From: Balneolaceae bacterium
GTDB taxonomy: Bacteria > Bacteroidota > Rhodothermia > Balneolales > Balneolaceae
Reading direction: 5' to 3'
DNA length: 51,517 nt
Assembly: GCA_007131725.1 (NCBI GenBank)
Contig: SLPZ01000052.1
Coordinates: 1-51,517 of the forward strand
Shown: in pieces, positions 1 to 8,246 of the stretch
Position numbering within the stretch: position 1 is the stretch's first letter
How the letters are laid out: each line of letters starts with the position of its first letter
Notes under the pieces: model-generated
Seen by the model: the letters and a program-made list of their open reading frames with translations, nothing else
Told to the model about the DNA's origin: nothing
The model's database searches: none
Position numbers and translations under genes: made by a program

Positions 1-168
1 AAAATGTATGGTTACAAAGTAAATGGTAAAAGTATATTGGGTGTAATGACCTTGGCGGCCGAATCGGGTGCTGAAATGGAACTAATTCTTGACGGGCCGG
101 ACGAAGAACAGGCACTGAAAGAGCTCGTAAAACTATTCGAAAATAAATTTGATTTAAATTCGGGATGA
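1..168 (+). CDS. HPr phosphocarrier protein, C-terminal part (5' end outside window)
   Basis: Only the last 55 codons are present; the frame is open from base 1 and stops with TGA at 166-168. The visible part carries the HPr signature GKSILGVMTLAA, which contains the serine equivalent to regulatory Ser46, followed by a C-terminal helix rich in Leu and Lys (ALKELVKLFENKF). The active-site His15 region lies upstream of the window. HPr carries phosphate from enzyme I to EIIA domains in the cytoplasm. The stop codon overlaps the start of ptsI by 4 bases (ATGA), so the two are very probably translationally coupled. The preserved Ser46-type motif suggests possible control by HPr kinase, but no such gene lies here. 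Confidence 0.9.
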   Translation, partial: KMYGYKVNGKSILGVMTLAAESGAEMELILDGPDEEQALKELVKLFENKFDLNSG

Positions 169-1883
169 AAAAAAATCAACCCACTATTTTATCAGGTAAA
201 CCGGCTGCTGCAGGCATCGGCATTGGAAGTTCCTGGATACTTGAAAAAGAGAGTCAGTCTGTAAAACCGGTAAAAATTCAAAAAGATGAAGTTCAAGAGC
301 ATTTAAAAAAATTTAAAGTCGCGAAAGAAGTTGTGAGCCGGGAGTACGAAAAGCTAAAATTATTACCGGACGATTATAATGCGCTTGAAATAATTGACGC
401 TCAGTTACAGACACTAAATGATCCAGAGGTTGCGAAAGGCATAAAAGCAAAAATATCTGAGAATAATTATGCTGTTGATTATGCCATATTCAGCACGTTT
501 AATGAGTATATCCAAGTACTTGAAAAAAGTGATGTTACATGGGCAAACGATCGTACAATTGATATTGTGGCAATCCGAGATGAACTTGTGCAAGCCACGC
601 GTAAAAATAAAACAGAACTGACCGTAAAAGAGGGACAGATAGTCTTTGCCAGCGAAATTCCACCCACGGTGATGGTAGAGCTCAGCCATACCCAAATTGC
701 CGGCATCGTGATGGAAAAAGGTGGCTTGACATCTCATGCCGTCATTTTATCTCAGTCGCTTGGCATTCCATGCGTAATTAATGTAAACTGGAAAAGCAGC
801 AAACTGAAAAACGGCAACAATGCCATTATCGATGGATCTACCGGACAAGTTATACTGACCCCCTCATGGAAACAAACGCAAGAGTATAAAAAAAGAAAAG
901 AAGAAGAAGTTGCCCGACTTCGAAGAGGATTAAAATGGGCAAAAGAGCCAAATAAAACGGCATGTGGGACGGAATTTACTCTTAGAGCCAATGTAGAATT
1001 TCTTGAAGAACTTCCTCGCCTTAAAACGCATGGTGCCCAGGGAGTAGGGCTTCTCAGGACTGAAACGCTGCTATTTGAAGTACATGAATTTGATGTTGAG
1101 GATCAGGTTAATTTTTATTCAGAAGTGATTCAGAAAGCACAGGGAGAGTCGGTAACCATTCGGTTATTTGATGCCGGGGGTGACAAATTACTGGATCAAA
1201 ATGAGCAGGAGGCCAATCCTTTTTTAGGGTGGCGTGGAATAAGGATGCTTCTTGATAAAAAGAATTTGTTTAAAAAGCAGCTTGAAGCTATTTACAGAGT
1301 ATCCGGCAAATTTAAAGGTCAGGTAAAAATTCTGATCCCAATGGTATCGGTTTTAGAAGAGATACTTGAAGTAAAAGCCATATGTGAGATAATTAAAAAA
1401 TCCTTATCCAAACGAGACATCGCATTTGATGAAAATCTTCAAATAGGAGTGATGGTCGAAGTTCCAAGCATCGCGATAATGGCTGATCAAATTGCCAGGC
1501 ATGTAGATTTTTTCAGCATCGGTACTAATGACCTGACTCAATATACTCTGGCCGTAGATCGTGGCAATGAAAAAATTTCAAGCTTGTTCAACAGTTTGCA
1601 TCCTGCGGTTTGGAAACTTATAAAAATGTCTAAAGATGCAGCCGATCAAGAGGGTATTCCTGTAGCGGTATGCGGTGAAATGGCCTCTAAGCCTGAAGCT
1701 GCTGCTTGCCTGCTTGGCATGGGAATAACGGAATTAAGCATGAATACAAGTTCATTGCCGGTAGTAAAATCGGTTCTTTGTACTCATAATCATGAAGAGA
1801 TGAAAATACTATCTGAGGGCGTGCTGAGTGCGGAATGTGCTGAGACTGTACATAAGCTACTTGAAGAATGGAGAGCTGTTTGA
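165..1883 (+). CDS. ptsI: Phosphoenolpyruvate-protein phosphotransferase (PTS enzyme I)
   Basis: Cytoplasmic enzyme I moves phosphate from PEP to HPr. The protein has 572 residues, the usual family length. The phosphohistidine motif GGLTSHAVIL places the active His at residue 191. Downstream are the PEP-binding barrel motifs LLRTETLLFE, RLFDAGGDK, NPFLGWRGIRML, GVMVEVPSIA and SIGTNDLTQY, and the catalytic cysteine motif VCGEMASKP (Cys about 503). It starts inside the end of the HPr gene (ATGA overlap), the standard ptsH-ptsI arrangement. No sugar-specific EII gene is visible nearby, so the transported sugar or regulatory role cannot be told from this window. Confidence 0.96.
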   Translation: MKKNQPTILSGKPAAAGIGIGSSWILEKESQSVKPVKIQKDEVQEHLKKFKVAKEVVSREYEKLKLLPDDYNALEIIDAQLQTLNDPEVAKGIKAKISENNYAVDYAIFSTFNEYIQVLEKSDVTWANDRTIDIVAIRDELVQATRKNKTELTVKEGQIVFASEIPPTVMVELSHTQIAGIVMEKGGLTSHAVILSQSLGIPCVINVNWKSSKLKNGNNAIIDGSTGQVILTPSWKQTQEYKKRKEEEVARLRRGLKWAKEPNKTACGTEFTLRANVEFLEELPRLKTHGAQGVGLLRTETLLFEVHEFDVEDQVNFYSEVIQKAQGESVTIRLFDAGGDKLLDQNEQEANPFLGWRGIRMLLDKKNLFKKQLEAIYRVSGKFKGQVKILIPMVSVLEEILEVKAICEIIKKSLSKRDIAFDENLQIGVMVEVPSIAIMADQIARHVDFFSIGTNDLTQYTLAVDRGNEKISSLFNSLHPAVWKLIKMSKDAADQEGIPVAVCGEMASKPEAAACLLGMGITELSMNTSSLPVVKSVLCTHNHEEMKILSEGVLSAECAETVHKLLEEWRAV

Positions 1884-2133
1884 TGTGGTAATTTCTGCCG
1901 AAATGCTGAAAAACAGTGTTCTTAAACCTGATTGCCCCGGATGGTTATAAAGCTTAAATGAAAAACGCTACCATATCTAAATAATTTACCTATTATCAGT
2001 TTTTAACAATAATTATTTGTATTAAAATAATCTTATATCTAAAATAAAAACTACACATCGTTTATTTTCATAAATAAGTTAGGTAACTTTCAAGCGAATT
2101 AGATTTTAATCCTCTAATAAAAAATATTTCATT

Positions 2134-2433
2134 ATGTTGAAGAAAGCTTTTACACCTAAAAGAACAATCTGTAAAGTTACATTTTCTATTCCGGCCGATT
2201 GGGCTGAGGAAAAAGTAAACCTGGTAGGAGATTTTAATGACTGGGATGAAGATTCCGACAGCCTGGAAAATAAAGATGGTAATTGGGAAATTACCATGAG
2301 ACTGAAACCGCAAAACAACTACAAGTTCAAATATCTGATTGACGGCAAAACATGGAAAAATGATGATGCCGCCGACTCTTATGTTTCTAATAATTTTGGT
2401 ACTGAGGACAGTGTAGTTGAAATAGGAAAATAA
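2134..2433 (+). CDS. Small glycogen-binding (CBM48/AMPK-beta E-set type) protein
   Basis: A 99-residue protein that is almost entirely one early-set immunoglobulin-like domain of the isoamylase-N/AMPK-beta class. Diagnostic stretches are VNLVGDFNDW near residue 30, WEITMRLKP, and YKFKYLIDG followed by W and a D-rich turn. In larger enzymes this module binds glycogen or sits beside catalytic domains; here it stands alone. It has no signal peptide. It is separated from ptsI by a 250-base AT-rich gap with no evident gene, and is followed 4 bases later by birA. Such free-standing modules are common in Bacteroidota-like genomes; a carbohydrate-sensing role is inference. Confidence 0.8.
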   Translation: MLKKAFTPKRTICKVTFSIPADWAEEKVNLVGDFNDWDEDSDSLENKDGNWEITMRLKPQNNYKFKYLIDGKTWKNDDAADSYVSNNFGTEDSVVEIGK

Positions 2434-2437
2434 ATCT

Positions 2438-3268
2438 GTGGCACAATCTTTTGATGCAGAATACTTCAAGAACCGGCTTAGAACTTCTTGGGTCGGTAGT
2501 GAATTTATTTGCATCAAAAAAATCCATTCTACAAACTCTTTTTTGAAGGAATGTCCGCTTACTGAGTTTGTACATGGAATGGTAGTGCTTGCCGAACAAC
2601 AGACTGACGGCAGGGGGCAGTACGAGAAGAAATGGGAATCTGCCCCATATCAAAATCTGACGTTTACAATAGGTTTCAAACCGCCCATTGGCACCAGGCT
2701 TGCATTACTAACTTTGGGCTGTGCATGGGCTGTGGCAGAGGCTCTTGATATATACACGGATAAAACCGTCAAAATTAAATGGCCCAATGATTTGCTGGTT
2801 GATGGCAAAAAAATAGGCGGCCTGCTCACGGAAAGTAAATTTTGCGGTTCAAAACCGGAGCGCGTAATTATCGGGATTGGGCTGAATATTTTTCAAAAAA
2901 AATTCAGCAAAAACCTGGCACATAAAGCAGTTTGTCTTGAATCAATATCAAATAAAAAAATTTCAAGAGAGCTTATTCTCAGAGATTGTCTGTTCAATGT
3001 AGAAAAAGCCTATCATCAGTGGCATAAACATGATCTGAATTTGTTGAAGTCCATCAACAGCCGTCTTGTAGGTTATGGAGAATGGGTCAGGCTGAGTGTA
3101 TATCGCGAACTGCAGGACGAAGAGTATAAATTTATCGGTGTGAGTGATCAGGGAGAATTATTAATGTTGAATAGGCAGTTAGATGTCAATAAATTCTCTT
3201 ATGAGCAAGTTCGAATCATCACCGGTAAACAGAGAGTTTCAAAGACAGATCAAAGCATTTCTGCCTGA
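2438..3268 (+). CDS. birA: Biotin--[acetyl-CoA-carboxylase] ligase
   Basis: Activates biotin to biotinyl-AMP and attaches it to the lysine of biotin carboxyl carrier protein. The 276-residue protein has the biotin/AMP-binding loop motif GRGQYEKKWES (from residue 58), then KWPNDLLVDGKKIGGLL (about 114-130), whose lysine in KIGG corresponds to the catalytic Lys of BirA. There is no N-terminal helix-turn-helix, so this is a monofunctional class I ligase and not a repressor. The start is GTG, 4 bases after the stop of the glycogen-binding protein. Its 3' end overlaps the predicted start of tilS. Confidence 0.92.
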   Translation: MAQSFDAEYFKNRLRTSWVGSEFICIKKIHSTNSFLKECPLTEFVHGMVVLAEQQTDGRGQYEKKWESAPYQNLTFTIGFKPPIGTRLALLTLGCAWAVAEALDIYTDKTVKIKWPNDLLVDGKKIGGLLTESKFCGSKPERVIIGIGLNIFQKKFSKNLAHKAVCLESISNKKISRELILRDCLFNVEKAYHQWHKHDLNLLKSINSRLVGYGEWVRLSVYRELQDEEYKFIGVSDQGELLMLNRQLDVNKFSYEQVRIITGKQRVSKTDQSISA

Positions 3269-4556
3269 TCAGCCCGTAAAAATTGTTGTTGGTGTCAGCG
3301 GCGGCCCGGATTCGATGGCACTTCTATACCTGATGCACCGCCATAAACTGGATGTAATAGCCGTACACTGCAACTATCAGTTAAGGGGAAAAGCTTCTGA
3401 TCAGGATCAGTCGTTGGTTGAGGAAATTTGTGCGCTCTGGAATATCGAATGTGTTTCAGTTAGGTTTGATCCTGAAGAATCGAAAGGAATGAATTTCCAG
3501 GCCTGGGCGCGCGATCGAAGATATCAGGTGTTTCGGAATGTTAAACGGGAATTTGATGCAGATCTGATTGCCACAGCTCATCATGAAGACGATCAGATTG
3601 AAACCATCATTCAGAAAGTATTGCGCGGCGCCGGTGTTTCTGCCTGGAAAGGCATGGATGAATTGGATGATGAATTATTCAGGCCGCTGCTGGGAATTTC
3701 CCGGACAGAAATTATGCAATTCATTCAGGAGTTCAATATCCCGTACCGGATAGACCGGACGAACGAAGAATCGACCTATGCTCGAAATTTTATCAGAAAT
3801 AACTGGTTTCCTCTTCTGAACAAACTGTTTCCTGGCTGGAAAACCAATATCCTCGAAATTCCTAAACGGGCAGAAGAATTTCAAACTATGACTGAAACGA
3901 TTCTTGCGGGGATTTCCGATCATCCTGCGAGATTGAACCGGGAAGCTTTTTTGAAGCTGGATCCTGCAATCAGGCCGGTGATTTTTAAAAAATTTATTGG
4001 AATCAGTGATGCTGATGTAGATTTAAGCCGTGGGTTTTTGCAGCATATAGGCAGGCTCGAATCACTTCAAAGCGGAAAATTTATGGAAATATCGCCGCGC
4101 TACCGGGTAATACGTGACCGTGACCATTTCAAGCTGGTTGAGGAAAATGTAAACAAAGACGAATCAGTTCAAATCAACAAAAAAGATATTGAAGCAGGGT
4201 TGAATTATGAGCACATCTCAATTCAAAAAGAAAATGCTCCAGTCAACTTCAGCGAATATGAGCTGCACCTTGATTTATCAAAACTTCAGTTTCCTCTTAC
4301 TCTGAGAAACTGGAAAGATGGCGACACGATTCAACCCTTTGGGATGCATGGAAGCCAGTTGATTTCCGATCATCTCACCAATCGAAAAATTTCATCAGAC
4401 CAAAAAAAATCGGTAAAAGTACTTCAAACTTTTGATGGTACCATTGGCGCCGTTATATTTCCCGATAATAAAAAAGCCGGTAAAATCGGGACAATTTCAG
4501 ATCTCGTCCGATGTACAGATAAAACAAAAAAGACACTAACCATCCGAAAAGCGTAA
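3183..4556 (+). CDS. tilS: tRNA(Ile)-lysidine synthetase
   Basis: Converts C34 of the CAU-anticodon tRNA-Ile to lysidine using ATP and lysine, which is normally essential. The N-terminal PP-loop ATPase motif SGGPDS is at residues 39-44; the motif HCNYQLRG and an AHHEDDQIET segment follow. The C-terminal TilS substrate-binding domain is recognisable from LRNWKDGDTIQPFG onward. Length 457 fits the family. The ATG at 3183 gives an 86-base overlap with birA; a second ATG at 3201 (residue 7) is equally possible, and both keep the PP loop. Hpt follows after 3 bases, so birA-tilS-hpt look like one transcript. The tilS-hpt neighbourhood is common in bacteria. Confidence 0.94.
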   Translation: MSINSLMSKFESSPVNREFQRQIKAFLPDQPVKIVVGVSGGPDSMALLYLMHRHKLDVIAVHCNYQLRGKASDQDQSLVEEICALWNIECVSVRFDPEESKGMNFQAWARDRRYQVFRNVKREFDADLIATAHHEDDQIETIIQKVLRGAGVSAWKGMDELDDELFRPLLGISRTEIMQFIQEFNIPYRIDRTNEESTYARNFIRNNWFPLLNKLFPGWKTNILEIPKRAEEFQTMTETILAGISDHPARLNREAFLKLDPAIRPVIFKKFIGISDADVDLSRGFLQHIGRLESLQSGKFMEISPRYRVIRDRDHFKLVEENVNKDESVQINKKDIEAGLNYEHISIQKENAPVNFSEYELHLDLSKLQFPLTLRNWKDGDTIQPFGMHGSQLISDHLTNRKISSDQKKSVKVLQTFDGTIGAVIFPDNKKAGKIGTISDLVRCTDKTKKTLTIRKA

Positions 4557-4559
4557 CAT

Positions 4560-5117
4560 ATGGATCTTTATAAGCCTGAAAAAGTGAGTGTAAATGGCGA
4601 AACATTCAGGATATATCTTACACAAGAAGAAATTCAGCAGAGAATAAGAGAAATGGGCTCTCAACTGAGCCAGGAGTTTAAAGACAAAAAACCGATTTTT
4701 ATTGGTGTTTTGAACGGTGCCTACATTTTTTTGGCTGATTTGATGCGTCATGTTACCGTTCCCTGTGAAGTTGATTTCCTGAAGCTGAGCAGCTACGGTG
4801 ATGAGAAAGTATCATCCGGTGAAGTGCATGAATTAAAAGAGATTGATGCCGATATAAAAGGAAGGCATATAATTCTTGTTGAAGATATTATAGATACCGG
4901 GCTGTCCATGAAATATCTTGTAGAAAAAGTTAAGAGAATGAGCCCCGCTTCGGTTTCTGTGGTAACTATGCTGCATAAAGCAGAGGCTACACAGCACGAT
5001 GTTCAAATCGATTATATTGGATTTAAAATCCCGAATTTATTTGTATTGGGATATGGCCTCGATTTTGCACAGGAGGGCAGAAATCTTGCTCAAATTTACA
5101 TCCTGGAGCAGAAATAG
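4560..5117 (+). CDS. hpt: Hypoxanthine phosphoribosyltransferase
   Basis: Purine salvage enzyme making IMP (and usually GMP) from the free base and PRPP in the cytoplasm. The 185-residue protein has the PRPP-binding loop ILVEDIIDTG at about 105-114, the acidic stretch preceded by RHI, and the flexible-loop segment KLSSYGDE before it. The C-terminal part (GFKIPNLFVLGYGLDF) matches the base-binding region. The start ATG overlaps a CATATG immediately after the tilS stop. A purine nucleoside phosphorylase gene elsewhere in the window (18 kb, opposite strand) could supply its hypoxanthine or guanine; that link is functional inference only. Confidence 0.94.
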   Translation: MDLYKPEKVSVNGETFRIYLTQEEIQQRIREMGSQLSQEFKDKKPIFIGVLNGAYIFLADLMRHVTVPCEVDFLKLSSYGDEKVSSGEVHELKEIDADIKGRHIILVEDIIDTGLSMKYLVEKVKRMSPASVSVVTMLHKAEATQHDVQIDYIGFKIPNLFVLGYGLDFAQEGRNLAQIYILEQK

Positions 5118-5226
5118 AATAGCATGTTTTGCTAACAATAATTTTAAAAAACCAAAAACAAGGTTGCAAAAAAAGAAAAAAGCTTTCTATATTTAATGTT
5201 CTGTAATTTTATTGATTTATCGACCC

Positions 5227-5315
5227 GGAGAGATGGCTGAGTGGTCGAAAGCGCTCCCCTGCTAAGGGAGTATACCCCTAACAGGGTATCGAGGGTTCGA
5301 ATCCCTCTCTCTCCG
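5227..5315 (+). tRNA. tRNA-Ser (anticodon GCU)
   Basis: An 89-base class II tRNA without encoded CCA. The acceptor stem GGAGAGA pairs perfectly with TCTCTCC (5308-5314), with discriminator G at 5315. The anticodon stem CTCCC/GGGAG encloses the loop CTGCTAA, giving anticodon GCT at 5261-5263, which reads AGC/AGU serine codons. A long variable arm (built on TACCCCTAACAGGGTA) and the T arm GAGGG-TTCGAAT-CCCTC confirm the serine type. A TATATTTA box at 5188-5195 is a plausible promoter -7 element. Confidence 0.97.
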
Positions 5316-5338
5316 CTCAAAATTTTTGGCTTCGTTGA

Positions 5339-5375
5339 GCAGGCTTTTTTAAGCTTGCTGCGGGGCTTTTTTTTT
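5339..5375 (+). terminator. Possible terminator after tRNA-Ser
   Basis: GCAGGCTT and AAGCTTGC form a near-perfect 8-bp stem around a short T loop (5339-5358). This is followed by TGCGGGGC and a run of nine T at 5367-5375. The T run after a GC-rich segment suggests intrinsic termination of the tRNA transcript, although the stem and T tract are not perfectly adjacent. Confidence 0.4.
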
Positions 5376-5413
5376 GCAAGCAGTTTTGTAATTAAAATTT
5401 GGGGGGGTCTCTA

Positions 5414-5998
5414 ATGTTTCTTTTACTTGAATTAATTCCGGCAGCCTACGTTCCTGTTTTTATATTTTTTGCCCGTATTCTTGATGTAAGTATCGGTACA
5501 CTGAGAATCATGTTTGTGTCGAAGGGTTTTCGCGGTAAAGCAACTATGCTTGGTTTTGTAGAGGTGTTGATATGGATTATCATTGTGGCTCAAATATTTC
5601 AGAATCTCGATAACTGGTTAAACTATGTTGCGTTTGCTGCGGGTTTTTCCGCCGGAAACTTTATTGGCATGTATATTGAAGAGAAGATGAAAATGGGAAT
5701 TCAAATCTTCAGAATTATAGTTAATAAAGAAAATGGAAGCCTGATAGAAGCATTGAAAGAAAATGATTTCAGAGTTACAGTTTTGGAAGGTCATGGCAAG
5801 TATGGCCCTGTAAATGTACTTTTTACAGTTGCAAAGCGAAAAAGATGGCAGCAACTGGCCAATATTGTTAACGAATTTGCACCAAATGCGTTTTATTCAG
5901 TTGAAGATGTGAAACATGTTTCTCAAATGGAGGAAGAGGTGCAGCCGCATGTGCAGGATGTCATTTCAAGAATGTTACATCTAAAAAAGAGTAGATAA
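5414..5998 (+). CDS. UPF0316 / DUF2179 membrane protein
   Basis: A roughly 194-residue protein with three N-terminal hydrophobic segments (about residues 3-22, 40-60 and 63-83; DUF5698-type) and a C-terminal soluble DUF2179 domain with the motifs FRVTVLEGHGKYG and VNVLFTVAKRK. Family members are bacterial inner-membrane proteins of unknown function; the DUF2179 part resembles small ligand- or nucleotide-binding domains. I place the start at the ATG at 5414, just after a run of seven G at 5401-5407 that can serve as a strong ribosome-binding site; an in-frame TTG at 5399 would add five residues. It converges with the HAD gene, 15 bases away. Confidence 0.85.
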   Translation: MFLLLELIPAAYVPVFIFFARILDVSIGTLRIMFVSKGFRGKATMLGFVEVLIWIIIVAQIFQNLDNWLNYVAFAAGFSAGNFIGMYIEEKMKMGIQIFRIIVNKENGSLIEALKENDFRVTVLEGHGKYGPVNVLFTVAKRKRWQQLANIVNEFAPNAFYSVEDVKHVSQMEEEVQPHVQDVISRMLHLKKSR

Positions 5999-6013
5999 GG
6001 GGGCCATAAAGTA

Positions 6014-6703
6014 TTAATCATACTCTTCATCAGGTGTATTTATTTCATCCAACATGTCTGTAAGTGATCCGAGAATGATATCCGGATGAATATTCCAGGG
6101 ATCAAAAATATTATCGGATGACCGCTGAACCCACACGGTTTTCATACCGGCATTCACGGCGCCTATGGTATCAGATGAGCTGCCAGATACAAACCAGCAA
6201 GTTTCCTTATTGCATCCGGTATTTTGGATAAAGTACTCGTAAACTTCAGGGCTTGGCATAAAAACTCCAGCTTCCTGAGCTGTGATAATTTTATCGAAAT
6301 ATGAAAAAAGCTGGTTGTGATGCAGTAAATTGGTTACGGTATCTTTCTCTGCATTGGACAGCACGTATAATTTAAATCCTTCAGATTTTGCTTGATTTAG
6401 TGTATCTGCAGCATCCGGGTAAGCAGGAAGAGATGTGAACATTTTCAGCAGATTTTTTTTGTCACGCCCACTCAGGTAAATATCATAAGAAGAGCAGCAA
6501 TAGTCGAGTGCTTCTTTTGTGCATTGCGAATAATCAATTTTCATATTCATCAATGATTTTCGGCAAGAATATTCAAGCTGTTTATTTCTCCACAATTTGT
6601 AAAAGTTGCCGGCTTGTTCTTCCACATAGTTTTCAAGTGATTTACGGATGGGCTCAGTATTAACCAGTGTACCGAATAGATCAAATGCGAGTGAAACTTT
6701 CAT
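6014..6703 (-). CDS. HAD-superfamily hydrolase, haloacid dehalogenase type II-like
   Basis: A 229-residue protein with the haloacid dehalogenase-like order of motifs: the nucleophile motif AFDLFGTLVN with Asp8, motif II VLSNAE with Ser116, and motif IV SGSSSDTIGAVNAG. Where the family normally has Lys in motif III (usually GVFKPxPEVY) this protein has Met149 (GVFMPSPEVY), so a key active-site residue is missing. It may act on another substrate, be slow, or not be a dehalogenase at all. No signal peptide is seen. It stands alone, 15 bases from the convergent UPF0316 gene. Confidence 0.8.
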   Translation of the reverse strand: MKVSLAFDLFGTLVNTEPIRKSLENYVEEQAGNFYKLWRNKQLEYSCRKSLMNMKIDYSQCTKEALDYCCSSYDIYLSGRDKKNLLKMFTSLPAYPDAADTLNQAKSEGFKLYVLSNAEKDTVTNLLHHNQLFSYFDKIITAQEAGVFMPSPEVYEYFIQNTGCNKETCWFVSGSSSDTIGAVNAGMKTVWVQRSSDNIFDPWNIHPDIILGSLTDMLDEINTPDEEYD

Positions 6704-6777
6704 AGTGTGCTCAGGTTAGTCAATTAAATAATTGATGAATTATCTATGATCAAAATACAAAAATCGGTTTTAAAGAC

Positions 6778-6981
6778 TTACTGATTTTCATCATCTTCTA
6801 TCTTGTCCTGTTTTTTTGGCCCGAAAGCACTGATACCAACTCCTGCAACAATTCCCACGGCAATTGCCATAATAAGGTTGTCTGTAATAATCCAGAACGT
6901 TACGGCAAAAACAACTCCAATACTGAAGCCCACAGCCGTTTTTTGACTCGAAATATTTTTTTCATTTTTCTCCGTCATCAT
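6778..6981 (-). CDS. Small two-helix membrane protein, unknown function
   Basis: A 67-residue protein not recognised as a named family. A polar, lysine-rich N-terminus precedes two hydrophobic, glycine-rich segments (about residues 17-32 and 35-53). The second contains AVGIVAGVGISAFG, a small-residue pattern of the kind that packs helices. The tail is strongly charged. The gene lies 7 bases downstream of the nitrilase-family gene on the same strand, so the two are probably co-transcribed. A role as a membrane partner of the amidase is possible but not shown. Confidence 0.65.
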   Translation of the reverse strand: MMTEKNEKNISSQKTAVGFSIGVVFAVTFWIITDNLIMAIAVGIVAGVGISAFGPKKQDKIEDDENQ

Positions 6982-6988
6982 GAGAAAT

Positions 6989-7948
6989 CTAAACTTTCTC
7001 TTTACGGTTCAGCCAGGCTACATGTTGCTCTGGCTGATGTTTTTTTGAAAATATATCCCTGTACAGTTCAGGCCTTCGGGCATTTTTATAGCGATGTCCT
7101 CCGGCATCCATCAATTTTGAGGGAGTGATAGTAGCTGTTGCAAAATCATTGTCAAGCTTCCGGCATTCGGTAATCACGTCGCCAAAAGGATCTATAATCA
7201 TAGAACAGCCGTTTTTTAGCTGATCGGCATCCATCCCTATCGGATTGGCAAAAACCACGTAGGCTGCATTATCATAAGCACGGGCTGGCAGCCATTTCAT
7301 CAGCCATTGGCGGCCTTTTAAACTATCAAATTCAATCCGCAGAGAAGTGGGATCTTCTTTTCGGTTTTTCCAGAGTTTGGGGTCAACAAATCCGGCGCCC
7401 GGACGGGTAGATGGCGTGCACATGGTTACATGCGGCATAAAAATGATATCGGCTCCCAATAGATTTGTGGCTCTCACATTTTCGATGATGTTATTGTCGT
7501 AACAGATCAGAATTCCACATTTCCATCCATTCAGATCAAAAACAGTGTAACGATCTCCGGGGCTGAGTTCAGGGTGTATGAACGGATGTAATTTTCGATG
7601 TTTTGCTATCACTCCACTTTTATTCACACATACATAACTGTTGTAGATGAACTTATTCTCATCTTTCTCAAACAATCCGGCCAAAATGGTGATTTGATGT
7701 TTTTTTGAGAGCCGAATCAATTTTTCTGTTGAAGGGCCGGCGGGAATAAATTCAGCCAGATTCAGCATTTCTCGTTTCGACAGAGAATTGGCGATGGTAT
7801 ATCCACTGATGCAGCACTCATGAAAAGCAACAACATCAGCAGCCTCGTTAGCTGCCTGCCCGCTCATTTGATCGATTATTTTGAGGTTGTATTCTTTATC
7901 GGCACTTTTATGCTCGAATTGAGCAGCAGATATGTTGAGATTTTGCAT
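6989..7948 (-). CDS. Nitrilase-superfamily carbon-nitrogen hydrolase
   Basis: A cytoplasmic amidase/carbamoylase-type enzyme. With the start I choose (ATG at 7948, giving MQNLNISAAQFE, a typical family N-terminus) the catalytic triad is Glu44 in FHECCISGY, Lys119 in KHRKLHPF and Cys149 in GILICYDNN, all present. The supporting second glutamate is seen in HPELSPGD. Length is 319 residues. An in-frame start at 8017 would add 23 residues not expected for the family. The late segment with WLPARAYDNAAYVVFANPIG is typical. The substrate cannot be told from sequence; N-carbamoyl- or omega-amidase-like activity is likeliest. Confidence 0.88.
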   Translation of the reverse strand: MQNLNISAAQFEHKSADKEYNLKIIDQMSGQAANEAADVVAFHECCISGYTIANSLSKREMLNLAEFIPAGPSTEKLIRLSKKHQITILAGLFEKDENKFIYNSYVCVNKSGVIAKHRKLHPFIHPELSPGDRYTVFDLNGWKCGILICYDNNIIENVRATNLLGADIIFMPHVTMCTPSTRPGAGFVDPKLWKNRKEDPTSLRIEFDSLKGRQWLMKWLPARAYDNAAYVVFANPIGMDADQLKNGCSMIIDPFGDVITECRKLDNDFATATITPSKLMDAGGHRYKNARRPELYRDIFSKKHQPEQHVAWLNRKEKV

Positions 7949-8181
7949 GAATAACTTTTTGAGTGGTGCTTTTTTTATCAGATCACTATTCAAATTATTC
8001 AAAATCAAAACCCTCACAAAATATTTATGGGTGTTGGCTTCGATTTTCGGATGAGATGGCAGTAATTAAAATCAGATCGATTAAACTGAGGATTAAACTC
8101 GTTCTTTCAGTTTCTCATTCATATGTTCAAATCCCCTTCTTGTTTAGATTATTTCTGATTCCATTATGTAAGATTCTCATA

Positions 8182-8219
8182 AAACAAAAATTCCCTGACA
8201 GCAGAACCATCAGGGAATT
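8182..8219 (-). terminator. Rho-independent terminator of the aldo/keto reductase gene
   Basis: A perfect 10-bp stem, AATTCCCTGA (8189-8198) with TCAGGGAATT (8210-8219), closes an 11-base loop. Read on the minus strand it follows the reductase stop codon (8247) and is followed by TTTTTGTTTT, a classical intrinsic terminator. The rest of the 298-base gap between the nitrilase start and the reductase stop shows no gene. Confidence 0.8.
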
Positions 8220-8246
8220 AATTGATTACTCTATGAAAAATAGTTT

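Noticed and set aside
2438..3268. BirA as a biotin-operon repressor
   Set aside because: No N-terminal helix-turn-helix is present, so it can only be a ligase.
7949..8017. Longer start of the nitrilase gene
   Set aside because: The extra 23 residues do not match the family; MQNLNISAAQF at 7948 is the typical beginning.
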